Below are positions 8,569-18,139 of a stretch of 64,000 bases of DNA, piece by piece; the stretch's first letter is position 1, and every line of letters begins with the position of its first letter. Under the pieces are notes generated by a model. The model saw only the letters and a program-made list of their open reading frames with translations. It was not told the origin of the DNA and made no database searches. This DNA is from JAMXLO01 sp963749575 (GTDB taxonomy: Bacteria; Pseudomonadota; Alphaproteobacteria; Acetobacterales; Acetobacteraceae). The stretch is from contig CAVVNM010000018.1 of assembly GCA_963749575.1 (NCBI GenBank), positions 124,001 to 188,000 on the forward strand. Direction: 5' to 3'. Made by a program: the position numbers and the translations under genes.

Positions 8569-8797
8569 GGGGTTGGTGGCCGCGTCGACATTCGACAGTG
8601 CTCCGGACAATCCTGTCAAAGCCGGGTGCGGGTCATCAGCGGAAGCGACGCCCGCCCAGATGACGGCACCGAGTGGCGGAATAGTTGCGTGAACGGTCAA
8701 CGAGGTCGCGAAATCCTCCCGTCGTCCTGGCTCGGTGTTCATGACGTGCGGAGGCGGGTTTGCCGGCCGGTGCGGCGCGAGCCACGAAATCGTTGCG

Positions 8798-10660
8798 TCA
8801 GGATGCTGCTTCCAGCGCCTCTTCCGCCGCCAGCCAGTCCGCCTCCGCCGCTGCGGCCAGCTTCCTGATCGCCGCCAGCCGGGCGTTGGCGGCGGCAATC
8901 TCCGCCTTGCGCGTGGGGACGTAGAGTGCCGGATCGGCGAGCGTCTTCTCGATAGCAGCGCGCTCCGCTGCCAGCCGCGCCAGCCGCGCCTCGGCGTCGC
9001 GTGCCTGTTTGCGCAGCGGGGCCAGCGCGGCGCGGGAGTCCGCGCGTTCGCGGCGTTCCTCGCGGCGATTGGTCGTGTCCAGCCTGATCGTCGGGCGGGC
9101 GCGTTCGGCGAGCAGCGCGCGATAGTCGTCCAGGTCGCCGTCGAACGGGCGGACCGTGCCGTCGGCGACCAGCCACAGTCGCTCGGCGATCAGCTCCACC
9201 AGGTGCGGATCGTGGGTGATCAGCAGCACCGCGCCCTCGAAGTCGGCGAGCGCCTTCACCAGCGCCTCGCGCGCATCGATGTCGAGGTGGTTGGTGGGTT
9301 CATCCAGGATCAGCAGCTGCGGCGCCTCGCGGGTGGCGAGCGACAACAGCAGCCGCGCCTTTTCGCCGCCGGAGAGGTTCGCAATCGGTGTCTCGGCGCG
9401 GTCGGCGTCCAGTCCGAAACGGGCGAGTTGCGCGCGCACCTGCGGCGGCGAGGCGCGAGGCAGCGCGCGGGTCATGTGGTCGATCGCGGTTTCGGCTGCG
9501 ACCAGTTCGTCGGTCTGGTGCTGGGCGAAATATCCGACGCGCAGTTTCGGTCCGCGGCGCACCTCGCCGGACAGCGCCGGAAGGCGGTCGGCCAGCAGCT
9601 TCGCCAGCGTGGACTTGCCGTTGCCGTTGGCGCCGAGCAGCGCGATGCGGTCATCCATGTCGATCGCCAGCGAGACCTGGCGCAGCACGGGTGTGCCGTC
9701 GTAGCCGACAGCGACACGGTCCAATGCCAGGATCGGCGGCGCGATGCGGGCAGGCTCGGGGAAGTCGAAGCGGGTAGGGGCGGCCTCGATCACGGTCTCG
9801 ATCTGCGGCAGGCGGGCGAGCGCCTTGATGCGCGACTGCGCCTGGCGCGCCTTCGACGCCTTGTAGCGGAAGCGGTCGATGAACGACTGGATATGCGCGC
9901 GTTCCGCGGCGATGCGTTTGGCCGCGCTTGCCTGCTGCATCGCGCGCTCGGTGCGGATGCGGACGAATTCGTCGAAGCCGCCGGGGGTGACGGTGATGGT
10001 GCCGCGGTCGAGGAAGGCGATCGCCTGCACCGCGCGGTCCAGCAGGACGCGGTCGTGCGAGACCAGGAGCACCGCGCCGGGGAAGCGGGCGAGCCAGGTC
10101 TCCAGCCACAGCGTGGCTTCCAGGTCCAGGTGGTTGGTCGGTTCGTCCAGCAGCAGCAGGTCGGGGGCGGCGAACAGCGCGGTGGCCAGCGCCACGCGCA
10201 TGCGCCAGCCGCCGGAAAACTCCTCCACCGGACGTTGCTGGGCCGCTTCGTTAAAGCCCAGGCCGGCGAGGATGCCGGCGGCGCGGGCGGGTGCCGCATC
10301 GGCGCCGATGGCGCGCAGGCGTTCGTGGATCTCGGCGAGGCGGTGGGGCTCGGCGGTGTCCGCTTCGGCGAGCAGCGCGAGGCGTTCGGGATCGCCTTGC
10401 AGGACGGTGTCCAGCAGGGAGGCGTCGCCGGAGGGGGCTTCCTGGGCGACGGTGGCGATGTGCGCGCGGGCGGCGAGGCGGATGTCGCCGCCGTCCAGCG
10501 GCTGCTCGCCGGAGATGGCGCGCAGCAGCGTGGATTTGCCGGCGCCGTTGCGGCCGACCAGACCGATGCGGCGGCCCTGGTCCACGGTGAGGTCGGCGCC
10601 GTCCAGGATGGTGCGCCCACCCAGCCGGATGGCGGCGCCGGAGATGACGAGGAGGGACAT
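8798..10660 (-). CDS. ABC-F family ATP-binding protein (Uup/YheS-like)
   Basis: A 620-residue cytosolic twin-ATPase acting on the ribosome rather than in transport. ABC1: Walker A GRNGAGKST (residues 36-44), signature FSGGWRMRVALA and Walker B LLLLDEPTNHLDL. The interdomain linker is Arg/Lys/Ala-rich (P-site tRNA interaction motif). ABC2: Walker A GANGNGKST, signature LSGGEKARLLLS and Walker B LLILDEPTNHLDI. The C terminus is an Ala/Arg-rich coiled coil (about residues 535-620). No membrane domains. ABC-F members tune translation or protect ribosomes from antibiotics; which applies here is not evident. Confidence 0.93.
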   Translation of the reverse strand: MSLLVISGAAIRLGGRTILDGADLTVDQGRRIGLVGRNGAGKSTLLRAISGEQPLDGGDIRLAARAHIATVAQEAPSGDASLLDTVLQGDPERLALLAEADTAEPHRLAEIHERLRAIGADAAPARAAGILAGLGFNEAAQQRPVEEFSGGWRMRVALATALFAAPDLLLLDEPTNHLDLEATLWLETWLARFPGAVLLVSHDRVLLDRAVQAIAFLDRGTITVTPGGFDEFVRIRTERAMQQASAAKRIAAERAHIQSFIDRFRYKASKARQAQSRIKALARLPQIETVIEAAPTRFDFPEPARIAPPILALDRVAVGYDGTPVLRQVSLAIDMDDRIALLGANGNGKSTLAKLLADRLPALSGEVRRGPKLRVGYFAQHQTDELVAAETAIDHMTRALPRASPPQVRAQLARFGLDADRAETPIANLSGGEKARLLLSLATREAPQLLILDEPTNHLDIDAREALVKALADFEGAVLLITHDPHLVELIAERLWLVADGTVRPFDGDLDDYRALLAERARPTIRLDTTNRREERRERADSRAALAPLRKQARDAEARLARLAAERAAIEKTLADPALYVPTRKAEIAAANARLAAIRKLAAAAEADWLAAEEALEAAS

Positions 10661-10744
10661 GGCGGGCGGGGTGATCGGACGAAGGGCAGCCCGTGGTCAA
10701 GGGTGGAGTTCAGATTGACAGCTCAATGCAGATCTTCGGTTGTA

Positions 10745-11147
10745 ATGTCTTGGCTGGCTGGGCTCCATGTGCTCCAGAGGACCGTAATCGACAGGCATCT
10801 CGCCGCAGTTGATCTCGAAGCAAAACGGGCAGGTCAGCGATGGAAGGATGCCAAGACCACGGATCATCCTGCGCTGATGAAGGAGGGGGATTTCCTCGAC
10901 CGGTTGGTTTCCAAAAGTGAGCTGAAGAAATGCCTGGATTTGCGCAATGCCTGTGGTCACTTTGCGTGCTGCCGGCAAGGCATTTAATGCGGTCAAGGAC
11001 GAGCGCAGCGAGGCCGACTACAACGAGACCATTATCCCGCCACCCGACGAAGCACGTGACGCTTTGAAGGCGGCAGTCTATTTCCTCGACCTCTGTGGCT
11101 TACATTATGGCTTTCGCCCGGCAGCGAATGGGACACCAGGCAGCTAG
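10745..11147 (+). pseudogene. Frameshifted HEPN-like gene relic
   Basis: From ATG 10745 a frame runs to TAA at about 10987 and ends in KKCLDLRNACGHF; the alternative frame from 10947 continues through a charged segment to TAG at about 11147. The RNACGH stretch fits the R-x4-6-H catalytic motif of HEPN RNases, and the helical, low-GC3 reading (for example LMKEGDFLDRLV) differs from the GC-rich neighbours. The two frames together look like one small protein of about 130 residues broken by an indel near 10945-10975. Family assignment is tentative; it may be a degraded toxin-like gene. Confidence 0.4.
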
Positions 11148-11202
11148 CGTGGTAGGCGAGTTCGAAAGCTGCGTATGCAGGTCAATTGGAAGGGGAAGCA
11201 TC

Positions 11203-12645
11203 ATGCCGGCTCGGACGGGCGCGGAGCTGTTGCGCGGACTGAAGGGCGAGCGCGAGATCTGGGTTGGCAGCGACCGCGTCACCGATATCGCGTCGCACCC
11301 GGCATTCGCCGGCGCAGCGAAAGGCCTGGCCGCCGTGTTCGATCTGCAATACGAGGCGGCGGACGACTGCCTGATCGGGGACCCGGAGACGGGCGAGCCG
11401 ATCAACGTCAGCCACATGATCCCGCGCTCGCCGGAGGACATCCGGCGGCGCCACCGCGGCCTGCGGCGTATCGCGGAACACACCGTCGGCGTGATGGGCC
11501 GTACGCCCGACTACATGAACGTCACCTATGCCGGGTTCGCCGGTTGCGCGCATGAATGGGCAGAACACGGCAATGAGGACGGCGCGGCACGCCAGGTCGA
11601 GTACCAGAAAATCCTGCGCCGCAGCGACATCTGCCTGACGCACACGCTGATCCACCCCACCATCGACAAGGCGAAGGACGAGATCCCAGGCCAGGAGAAC
11701 GACGTCATCCTGCGCAAGGTCGGCGACACCGAGCACGGCATCATCGTGCGCGGTGCCCGCATCCTCGCGACGCTCGCGCCGTTCGCGGATGAGCTTGCGG
11801 TATACCCAGGCCGTCCGCTGCCCGAGGACGGCGACAGGTTCGCCGTGTCGTTCTGCATCCCGATGGCGACACCCGGACTGAAGTTCATCTGCCGAGACAG
11901 CGTCGCCGGGACCGGCAACCGGTTCGATCATCCGCTGTCATCGCGATTCGATGAACAGGACGCGTTTGTGATCTTCGACGATGTAGAGGTGCCGCGCAAC
12001 CGCGTGTTCATCGACGCGAACGTCAAGGTCTACAACCAGGTGATGACGCGGAGCTGGAATCCGAACGTCATGCAACAGACCATGGTGCGGGCCTCGACGA
12101 AGCTGGAATTCGCCTGGGGCCTCGCGACCGCGATGGCCGAAGCGATCGGCGACAAGAGCCCGTCGTCACAGCAGCTGCTCGGCGAGCTTTGGAGCTACGC
12201 GGAACTCGCCCGCTCCGCGGTTCAGGCGGCCGAGGATCATCCGAGTGAGTGGGGCAACGGCGTCTGGTTCGCCGATGGAGCACCGTTGTCCGCGCTTCGA
12301 GCCGTGATGCCATTCTGGATGCCGCGCGCCAACGAGATCATCAAGTTGCTCGGTTCACATAATCTGCTGGCGACGCCGACCTGGCACATGATGCAGGAAC
12401 CGTCACTGCGGCCGTTCATCGACAAGTATCTGCACGGTGCCAACGACACGGACGCGGAACGGCGCATTCGTCTGTTCCGGCTGGCATGGGATTACGCGGG
12501 CACCGCGCTCGCGTCGCGGGTGGAGCTGTACGAGCGGTTCTATCTGACCTCCGGCGCGCGCAATCAGCAACGCGCACAGGCCTTGGCCAAACGGGACCGC
12601 GCCATGGCGCTGGTGGAGCGCTTCCTCCACGAACCGGTCGATTGA
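11203..12645 (+). CDS. 4-hydroxyphenylacetate 3-hydroxylase-family flavin monooxygenase (oxygenase component)
   Basis: A 480-residue group D flavin-dependent monooxygenase of the HpaB/PvcC family, which hydroxylates phenolic rings using FADH2 supplied by a separate reductase. Seen: N-terminal RTGAELLRGLKGEREIWVGSDRV, a central TLIHPTIDK...VGDTEHGIIVRGARILATLAP core and a C-terminal four-helix part ending AMALVERFLHEP. Start 11203 has an AAGGGGAA site 8 nt upstream; the frame to 11095 lacks family residues. No HpaC-like reductase lies in the window, so one must be supplied elsewhere. The next gene (another FAD monooxygenase) is in the same direction after 251 nt. Confidence 0.88.
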   Translation: MPARTGAELLRGLKGEREIWVGSDRVTDIASHPAFAGAAKGLAAVFDLQYEAADDCLIGDPETGEPINVSHMIPRSPEDIRRRHRGLRRIAEHTVGVMGRTPDYMNVTYAGFAGCAHEWAEHGNEDGAARQVEYQKILRRSDICLTHTLIHPTIDKAKDEIPGQENDVILRKVGDTEHGIIVRGARILATLAPFADELAVYPGRPLPEDGDRFAVSFCIPMATPGLKFICRDSVAGTGNRFDHPLSSRFDEQDAFVIFDDVEVPRNRVFIDANVKVYNQVMTRSWNPNVMQQTMVRASTKLEFAWGLATAMAEAIGDKSPSSQQLLGELWSYAELARSAVQAAEDHPSEWGNGVWFADGAPLSALRAVMPFWMPRANEIIKLLGSHNLLATPTWHMMQEPSLRPFIDKYLHGANDTDAERRIRLFRLAWDYAGTALASRVELYERFYLTSGARNQQRAQALAKRDRAMALVERFLHEPVD

Positions 12646-12896
12646 CCGGTGCCGCTTGCGCTGCCCGCTAGCGGTGCAACCTCAGTCCCTTCGTCGCCCG
12701 GTCCATGTCCTGCTTCGGCCCCGCAACGCCACCCCCACGAGGTCAGGGGCATCGGCCCAGGGCAATCGGGTAAACGTCCGACCCGCCGGAGCGTCCGGAT
12801 AGCAGGAGTAAAGCAGACGCGGGAGACTGGCGGGCAGGAACCGTCGGGGAGACGCCGGATGTTCGATACCAGGGTGGCCATCGGTGGTAGAGCGCC

Positions 12897-14180
12897 ATGC
12901 AGCAACCTACCGGAGCGGTCATGGCCATACTGATCATCGGCGCCGGTATCGCCGGTCTGACGACGGCGCTGAGCCTGCATCAGATCGGCGTCGAGGCCCG
13001 TGTCTTCGAGAGCGTGGATGCCATCGAGCCACTCGGCGTCGGCATCAACATCCTGCCCCACGCGGTGCGCGAACTGACCGAGCTTGGCCTGGCCGACCGG
13101 CTCGCCGCGACCGCGGTTCCGACCGCGGAACTGGCCTACTATTCGCAACGCGGGCAGCTCATCTGGTCGGAGCCGCGGGGACGTGCCGCAGGCTACAACT
13201 GGCCGCAGTTCTCCATCCACCGCGGCGAGCTGCAGATGATCCTGCTTGCGGCAGCGCGCGAGCGGATCGGCGCCGATCACATTGTCACCGGTCATCACCT
13301 CGCCGGATGGGAGATGACCAACAACGGCGTGCGGGCACATTTCGTCGATCGTCGTAGCGGCGAGCGGATCGGCGAGGCAGAAGGGGAACTGCTGGTCGGC
13401 GCCGATGGCATCGATTCCGCGGTACGCAGCATGCTGTATCCGGATGAAGGACCGCCATTGTGGAACGGCGCGATCCTCTGGCGCGGCGTGACCCGCGGCA
13501 AGCCGTTTCTCACCGGCCGCAGCATGATCATGGCGGGCCACGAGTTTCAGAAGTTTGTCTGCTATCCGATCTCACGCGCGGCGATGGAGCGCGATGCGGC
13601 AGTGATCAACTGGATCGCCGAACGCAAGTTCACGCCGGACCATCAATGGCGCCGCGAGGATTGGAACCGGGCGGGCAATACGGACGAGTTCCTGCCGCAC
13701 TTCGAAAGCTGGCGGTTCGACTGGCTCGACGTCCCCGGTCTGATCCGGGCGGCTGAGCGCTGTTACGAGTACCCGATGGTCGACCGCGTTCCGCTCGAGC
13801 GCTGGACCTTCGGGCGGGTCACGCTGCTCGGCGACGCCGCGCATCCGATGTATCCGATCGGCTCCAACGGCGCGTCGCAGGCGATCCTCGATGCGCGCGT
13901 GCTGGCGCGCGACATCCGGGCGTTTGGCGCCACCGAGGCGGCGTTGCGCTGCTATGAAGCGGAACGCCGCCCCACGACGGCGGCGATCGTTCTGGCCAAC
14001 CGAAAGAACGGCCCCGAGCAGGTGATGCAGGCGGTGGAGGAACGTGCGCCAGGTGGATTTGCGCGGATCGAGGACGTGCTGTCAGCCCAGGAATTGCAGG
14101 AGACGGCGGCCGGATACAAGCGGATTGCCGGCTTCGACAAGGAGGTCCTCAACAATCGCGCCCCGATAGTACCGACATGA
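12897..14180 (+). CDS. FAD-dependent monooxygenase, PhzS-like
   Basis: A 427-residue group A flavoprotein hydroxylase. N-terminal GAGIAG dinucleotide fold (residues 14-19), then EPLGVGINILPHAVREL; the middle has the DG motif LLVGADGIDSAVRSML; the C-terminal FAD-ribityl motif is LLGDAAHPMYPIGSNGASQAILDA. The run of features (PLGVGIN, FSIHRGELQMILL, YPMVDR, MYP(I/M)G(S/A)NGASQAILD) matches my recollection of PhzS, the phenazine 1-monooxygenase, better than salicylate or 3-hydroxybenzoate hydroxylases. No other phenazine genes are present, so an aromatic or N-heterocycle substrate is inferred. ATG 12921 is an alternative start. Confidence 0.88.
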   Translation: MQQPTGAVMAILIIGAGIAGLTTALSLHQIGVEARVFESVDAIEPLGVGINILPHAVRELTELGLADRLAATAVPTAELAYYSQRGQLIWSEPRGRAAGYNWPQFSIHRGELQMILLAAARERIGADHIVTGHHLAGWEMTNNGVRAHFVDRRSGERIGEAEGELLVGADGIDSAVRSMLYPDEGPPLWNGAILWRGVTRGKPFLTGRSMIMAGHEFQKFVCYPISRAAMERDAAVINWIAERKFTPDHQWRREDWNRAGNTDEFLPHFESWRFDWLDVPGLIRAAERCYEYPMVDRVPLERWTFGRVTLLGDAAHPMYPIGSNGASQAILDARVLARDIRAFGATEAALRCYEAERRPTTAAIVLANRKNGPEQVMQAVEERAPGGFARIEDVLSAQELQETAAGYKRIAGFDKEVLNNRAPIVPT

Positions 14181-14266
14181 TGGGTCCACGGATGAGCCGG
14201 TTCGGCTCCGATCGCCTCGAGCAGTCGCCGCGATCGGTGCGATGCCCGGCAGCGATCACAGCGATG

Positions 14267-15469
14267 CTACTCCGCCGCCGCGATTCCCGGCTGCACCGAC
14301 GCAACCGCGAGTTCGCGCAGTCGCGGCGCCACCTCGCGTCCGAACAGCCCGATGTTGTCCGCAGTGTCTTCGTGGCCAAGGAAGCCACCCTGGCCGAAGC
14401 ACAACAGATGGCCGACGCCGCCCATTCGGTTGCTGAATTCGCGGATCTGGTCGAACACATCGTCCGGCGTGCCGGCGAACACCGTATCGGTGTCCATGAA
14501 CTGCTGCACGGTCGCCTTGCGGTGATCGATCAGGTTGCCCTGCCGATCCTTGACGATGCGATGCGCGCGCGGGCCGGCCTGCATGATCGCAACGTTGGCG
14601 CCGATCGAGTTGTAGCCGGGTGGGTTGGTGAACTGCTCCGCGACCACCGGCGCGGTGCGCACATAGTCGGCGATCTGGTCGGCCCGCCGCAGCCCTGCGT
14701 CGCGCGTGGCGCCGACGCCGACCACGGCCGCGTAGGCCATCCGGTCCGGCCCCGCTTCCCAGCCCAGTTCGCGCGCACGTTGGCGATAGGCGTCGTACAT
14801 CGGCTTCGCTGTGCCGCCCGACAGCAGCGTGCCGACCACGTGGCCGCGCTCGGCGGCAAGCCTGCCGGTATCGACGCTCATCCCGGTCATCCACACCGGC
14901 GGCGTCGGCTGCTGCACCGGCTTCGGCCAGATGTTGACGCTGCGGTAGTGGAAGAACTCGCCCTCCCAGTTGAACGGGCCGTCATGCGTGGACATCGCCT
15001 TCAGGATGAGATCGTGCGCCTCCCAGTAGCGGCGCATCAGCGTGGCGGGATTGGAGTTGGCGGGTTGAATCTCGTACGGCGCGCCCTTCACCAGGCCCAT
15101 CTCCAGCCGCCCGCCCGACAGCACGTCGAGCCACGCCATCTCTTCGGCCACGCGCACCGGATCCGGCCGATTGGCGATCGGCGTGCCAAGCGACAGCAGC
15201 CGCGATCGTTTGGTTTCGCGGGCAATGATTGCAAGCGCCATCGGCGCCGATACGGTCATGCAGGTTGCGGTGCTGTGGTGCTCGTTCACCATGATGTCGA
15301 GACCGACCTCATCGCATAGCGCGAACTCATCGAGGTAGCGGTTGAGCAGCCCGTGCGCGGTTGGTGGATCGAAATTGCTGGACGGCAGCACGACACGCAG
15401 GGTGCCGCGCGCGAGGCCGGCCTGCCACGCCGGGTGATACGCCATCTCGGAGAAGTACCAGCAGCGCAT
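14267..15469 (-). CDS. LLM-class flavin-dependent oxidoreductase
   Basis: A 400-residue bacterial luciferase-like (FMNH2/F420-type TIM barrel) monooxygenase. Seen: MRCWYFSEMAYHPAW at the start, LNRYLDEFALCDEVGLDIMVNEHHST (conserved E-HH in the flavin/substrate pocket), LGTPIANRPDPVRVAEEMAWLDVLSGGRLEMGL and a C-terminal FAGTPDDVFDQI. Start 15467-15469 is taken over the longer frame because it has the family N-terminus and sits 11 nt after the hydrolase stop. Genes at 14267-18067 on the minus strand are tightly packed and likely one operon. Substrate unknown. Confidence 0.88.
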   Translation of the reverse strand: MRCWYFSEMAYHPAWQAGLARGTLRVVLPSSNFDPPTAHGLLNRYLDEFALCDEVGLDIMVNEHHSTATCMTVSAPMALAIIARETKRSRLLSLGTPIANRPDPVRVAEEMAWLDVLSGGRLEMGLVKGAPYEIQPANSNPATLMRRYWEAHDLILKAMSTHDGPFNWEGEFFHYRSVNIWPKPVQQPTPPVWMTGMSVDTGRLAAERGHVVGTLLSGGTAKPMYDAYRQRARELGWEAGPDRMAYAAVVGVGATRDAGLRRADQIADYVRTAPVVAEQFTNPPGYNSIGANVAIMQAGPRAHRIVKDRQGNLIDHRKATVQQFMDTDTVFAGTPDDVFDQIREFSNRMGGVGHLLCFGQGGFLGHEDTADNIGLFGREVAPRLRELAVASVQPGIAAAE

Positions 15470-15480
15470 TGGCGCGCTCC

Positions 15481-16254
15481 TCAGTTGGTTGCGACGAAAT
15501 GCGAAAGCCGGTCGGTGAAGTCCTCCGGCTGTTCCCAATGCGGGAAGTGACCGGCATTGGCGATGATCTCCATCCGCGCGGCGGGAACCTCGGCACGCCA
15601 GGCCTCACCGTACGAGGTGCTGACAATGCCGTCGCACTCGCCCCACAGCAGCAGCGTCGGTATGTCGATACGGTGCAGCCAGCGCTTGAGATGCGGATTG
15701 TGCATGTACGGCTTCCAGCCGAACCGCGCGAATGCCTCGCGACCGCGCGCGATCCCGGCAAGCTCGGTCGCCGGCAACTGCATCATGTCGCGTTCGTGCT
15801 TCGCCGGATCGGCCCAGGCGAGCCGCAGGTATTCGTCGCGCGGCATGGCGTGCATGTCGGCGATATCGCGCTCCGTCACACCGCGGACCTTGATCCCAAG
15901 CGGGTCCGCCAGCACCAGCTTCGAGAAGCGCCGGGTGTCGCGCACTGCCATTTCGGCGGCGATCCATCCGCCGAAGCAGGCACCCACCAGCACTGCCTGC
16001 TCGAGCGCGAGTGCGGCCGACAGGTCCAGATAGAGATACGCGAGGTCGTCGACCGTGCTCAGCCAGTCCGGCAGCGACGAGTTGCCCCACCCCGGATGAT
16101 GCGGCGCGATCACCCGAAAGCGCTGCGACAGCAGCTCCAGCCACTGGCGACGCGGTTCCAGGCCTTCGCCAGGATGCAGCAACAACAGCGGTGGTCCATC
16201 GCCACGCTCCTCGAGTTCCAACGTGACGCCGGTGATGGAAATGGTTCGTGTCAT
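15481..16254 (-). CDS. Alpha/beta-fold hydrolase with cysteine nucleophile
   Basis: A 257-residue alpha/beta hydrolase (MhpC/esterase type). Oxyanion segment LLLLHPGEG (residues 23-31); nucleophile elbow GACFGG at 91-96 with Cys93 where Ser is usual; acid Asp208 (GECDG) and His236 (NAGHF). A Cys-His-Asp triad is known in dienelactone hydrolase and homoserine acetyltransferase-like enzymes and favours C-C or enol-lactone/thioester chemistry over plain ester cleavage; that is inference. It lies in a compact operon with a luciferase-like oxidoreductase downstream and a 2-hydroxyacid dehydrogenase upstream, suggesting ring-cleavage product processing. Confidence 0.86.
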   Translation of the reverse strand: MTRTISITGVTLELEERGDGPPLLLLHPGEGLEPRRQWLELLSQRFRVIAPHHPGWGNSSLPDWLSTVDDLAYLYLDLSAALALEQAVLVGACFGGWIAAEMAVRDTRRFSKLVLADPLGIKVRGVTERDIADMHAMPRDEYLRLAWADPAKHERDMMQLPATELAGIARGREAFARFGWKPYMHNPHLKRWLHRIDIPTLLLWGECDGIVSTSYGEAWRAEVPAARMEIIANAGHFPHWEQPEDFTDRLSHFVATN

Positions 16255-16315
16255 GTGGCTCCTGTCAGCCGCCTGCGGTCATTGCGAGGCATCAGGCGCT
16301 GCGCGCGGACGGTGG

Positions 16316-17296
16316 TCAGTCGAGCACTTCCTGGTTGATCACATTGTCCCGGTTCGGCTTGCCGTCCAGCACGCTCAGGATGTTCTCCGCCGTCACCACG
16401 GCCATGCCGGCGACCGATTCCGTGGTCACCCCTGCCATGTGTGGCGAGGTGATCACCTTGTCGAGCTGAAGCAGCGTGTTGTTGACCGGCGTCGGCTCCA
16501 TGTCGAACACATCCAGGCCGGCACCCGCGAGATGGCCCGACGTCAGCGCCGTGTGCAGCGCCGGCTCATCGATGATCCCGCCGCGCGCTGTGTTGACCAT
16601 GAACGCGCCAGGCTTCATTCGCGCCAGACGTGCCGTGTTGAACATGCCCACCGTTTCCGGATTCTTCGGACAGTGGATCGATACGAAGTCCGCGCGTGGC
16701 AGTGCCGCATCGAGATCGGTGACGCGCTCGCACCCGGCGCTGCGGATCTGTTCCGTCGGCACGTATGGATCGTAGATCAGCACGTTCATGTCGAAGCCCT
16801 GGCAACGCCGCGCCGAGCGCGTGCCGATGCGGCCGAAGCCGACGATCAGCACGGTCTTGCCGGACAGCTCCATCGGCAGTCCGCCGTGGCGATCCCCCCA
16901 GGTGCCCTTGCGCACCATCGCATCCAGCGCAGGACTGCGTTTGGCAAGTGCCATCATCAGGTGGAACGCATGCTCCGCCACCGAGGTGGAATTCGCCGTC
17001 CCCGCCACCATCAGCGGCACACGGCGTGCGGTCAGAGCGGGTACCTCCACCGCGTCGTAGCCGACGCCGATGCGCGCCACCACCTCGATCGCCGGCGACG
17101 CGTCCATCTCCGCCTGCCGGTATGGGGTGCCGCCAAGCGAGATGCCGGCGACATCGGACAGCATCGGCAGCAGCTCGGCCTGCGCGACGCCGGCCGGGTA
17201 CATCACCACCTCGATGTCGTCGCGACGCCGGATCAGCGCAATGCCCTGCCTGCCCATCGTATCGGGCAGCATCACCTTCTTGCGGTTGGAGGCCAT
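16316..17296 (-). CDS. D-isomer-specific 2-hydroxyacid dehydrogenase
   Basis: A 326-residue NAD-dependent dehydrogenase of the SerA/hydroxypyruvate-reductase family, interconverting 2-oxoacids and D-2-hydroxyacids. Cofactor motif GFGRIG at 153-158 with Asp176 following the second strand; catalytic Arg238 (NTARGG), Glu267 (DMEPTP) and His286 (SPHMAG). Length is typical. It starts 10 nt after the stop of the SDR at 17306, on the same strand, so the two are probably co-transcribed. In this setting it may reduce a 2-oxoacid released from catabolism; the exact substrate is not predictable. Confidence 0.92.
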   Translation of the reverse strand: MASNRKKVMLPDTMGRQGIALIRRRDDIEVVMYPAGVAQAELLPMLSDVAGISLGGTPYRQAEMDASPAIEVVARIGVGYDAVEVPALTARRVPLMVAGTANSTSVAEHAFHLMMALAKRSPALDAMVRKGTWGDRHGGLPMELSGKTVLIVGFGRIGTRSARRCQGFDMNVLIYDPYVPTEQIRSAGCERVTDLDAALPRADFVSIHCPKNPETVGMFNTARLARMKPGAFMVNTARGGIIDEPALHTALTSGHLAGAGLDVFDMEPTPVNNTLLQLDKVITSPHMAGVTTESVAGMAVVTAENILSVLDGKPNRDNVINQEVLD

Positions 17297-17305
17297 CGGA
17301 CGTCC

Positions 17306-18067
17306 TCAGAGTTTCTGTTGCAAATTCGCAATGTAGGTGCGGTTGTGAGTGGGCGCCAGCATCACCTCGCTCATCACCACGTGCTTCGGCAGGCAGGCGA
17401 TATAGCGGATCAGATCGCCGCAATCTTCCGACTGCACCATGCGCGCACGCGCTTCCGGTCCCACCGGATTGGGCCGTTTGTCGAGGATCGGCGTGGCGAC
17501 CTCGCCGGGCAGGAACACGGTGGAGCGGATGCCGTTGATGCATTCCTGCATGTTGATCGAGTGGCTCATCGCCACCACGCCGTGCTTCGCCGCGCTGTAG
17601 ATCGGCCCGGGGAACCCGCCGACGACGCGGCCGGCGATCGAGGCGGTGTGGATCAGCAATCCGTCCTTCTGCGCACGCATCAGCGGCAGCGCGACCGTGA
17701 CGCAGTACAGCGCCTGCGACAGGTTGCCGTGCACCAGTTCGTCGATGCCCTCGGGCGTCAGCTGGTCCCAATGCCGATTGACGATGTTGACGCCGGCGTT
17801 GTTCACCAGGATGTCGAGCCGGCCGAGATTCTCCCTGATGAATTCGCCGACCTTTTGCACCTGCTTCGGGTCGGTGAGTTCGGCCGGTTGCACGAATGCC
17901 TCGCCGCCCTGCTGCTTGATGCGTGCGGCGACGCGCTCCAGTTTGTCGCGGGTGCGGCCGGTAAGCACGGTGGTCGCGCCCTCGTCCGCCAGCGCGAGCG
18001 CGGCAGCCTCGCCGATACCGCTGCCGGCGCCGGTGATCCAGGCGATCTTTCCCGCGAGCCTCGGCAT
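17306..18067 (-). CDS. SDR-family oxidoreductase
   Basis: A 253-residue classical short-chain dehydrogenase. TGAGSGIG at 12-19, NNAG at 89-92, Ser143, Tyr157 and Lys161 (IYSAAK) complete the catalytic set. The C-terminal region is slightly atypical (YIACLPKHVVMSEVMLAPT), like bacterial YdfG-type serine/3-hydroxyacid dehydrogenases. The start at 18065-18067 has GGAGGAG 5 nt upstream. It is divergent from the selenoprotein candidate at 18140, leaving 72 nt for two promoters. It is the first gene of the presumed minus-strand operon ending at 14267. Confidence 0.9.
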   Translation of the reverse strand: MPRLAGKIAWITGAGSGIGEAAALALADEGATTVLTGRTRDKLERVAARIKQQGGEAFVQPAELTDPKQVQKVGEFIRENLGRLDILVNNAGVNIVNRHWDQLTPEGIDELVHGNLSQALYCVTVALPLMRAQKDGLLIHTASIAGRVVGGFPGPIYSAAKHGVVAMSHSINMQECINGIRSTVFLPGEVATPILDKRPNPVGPEARARMVQSEDCGDLIRYIACLPKHVVMSEVMLAPTHNRTYIANLQQKL

Positions 18068-18139
18068 CGATGTCTCCTCCATCTTGCGTGCGCGACATTG
18101 AACGTGTTTGCCTGCACGCGGGCAAGAGAGGAGGCTGCG

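Noticed and set aside
8735..10987. A 750-residue plus-strand frame
   Set aside because: It is antisense to the ABC-F gene, which has two complete ATPase modules; only its last part (from 10745) may be coding.
12897..14180. A phenazine biosynthesis locus
   Set aside because: The monooxygenase resembles PhzS, but no phzA-G genes are present, so the pathway is not supported.
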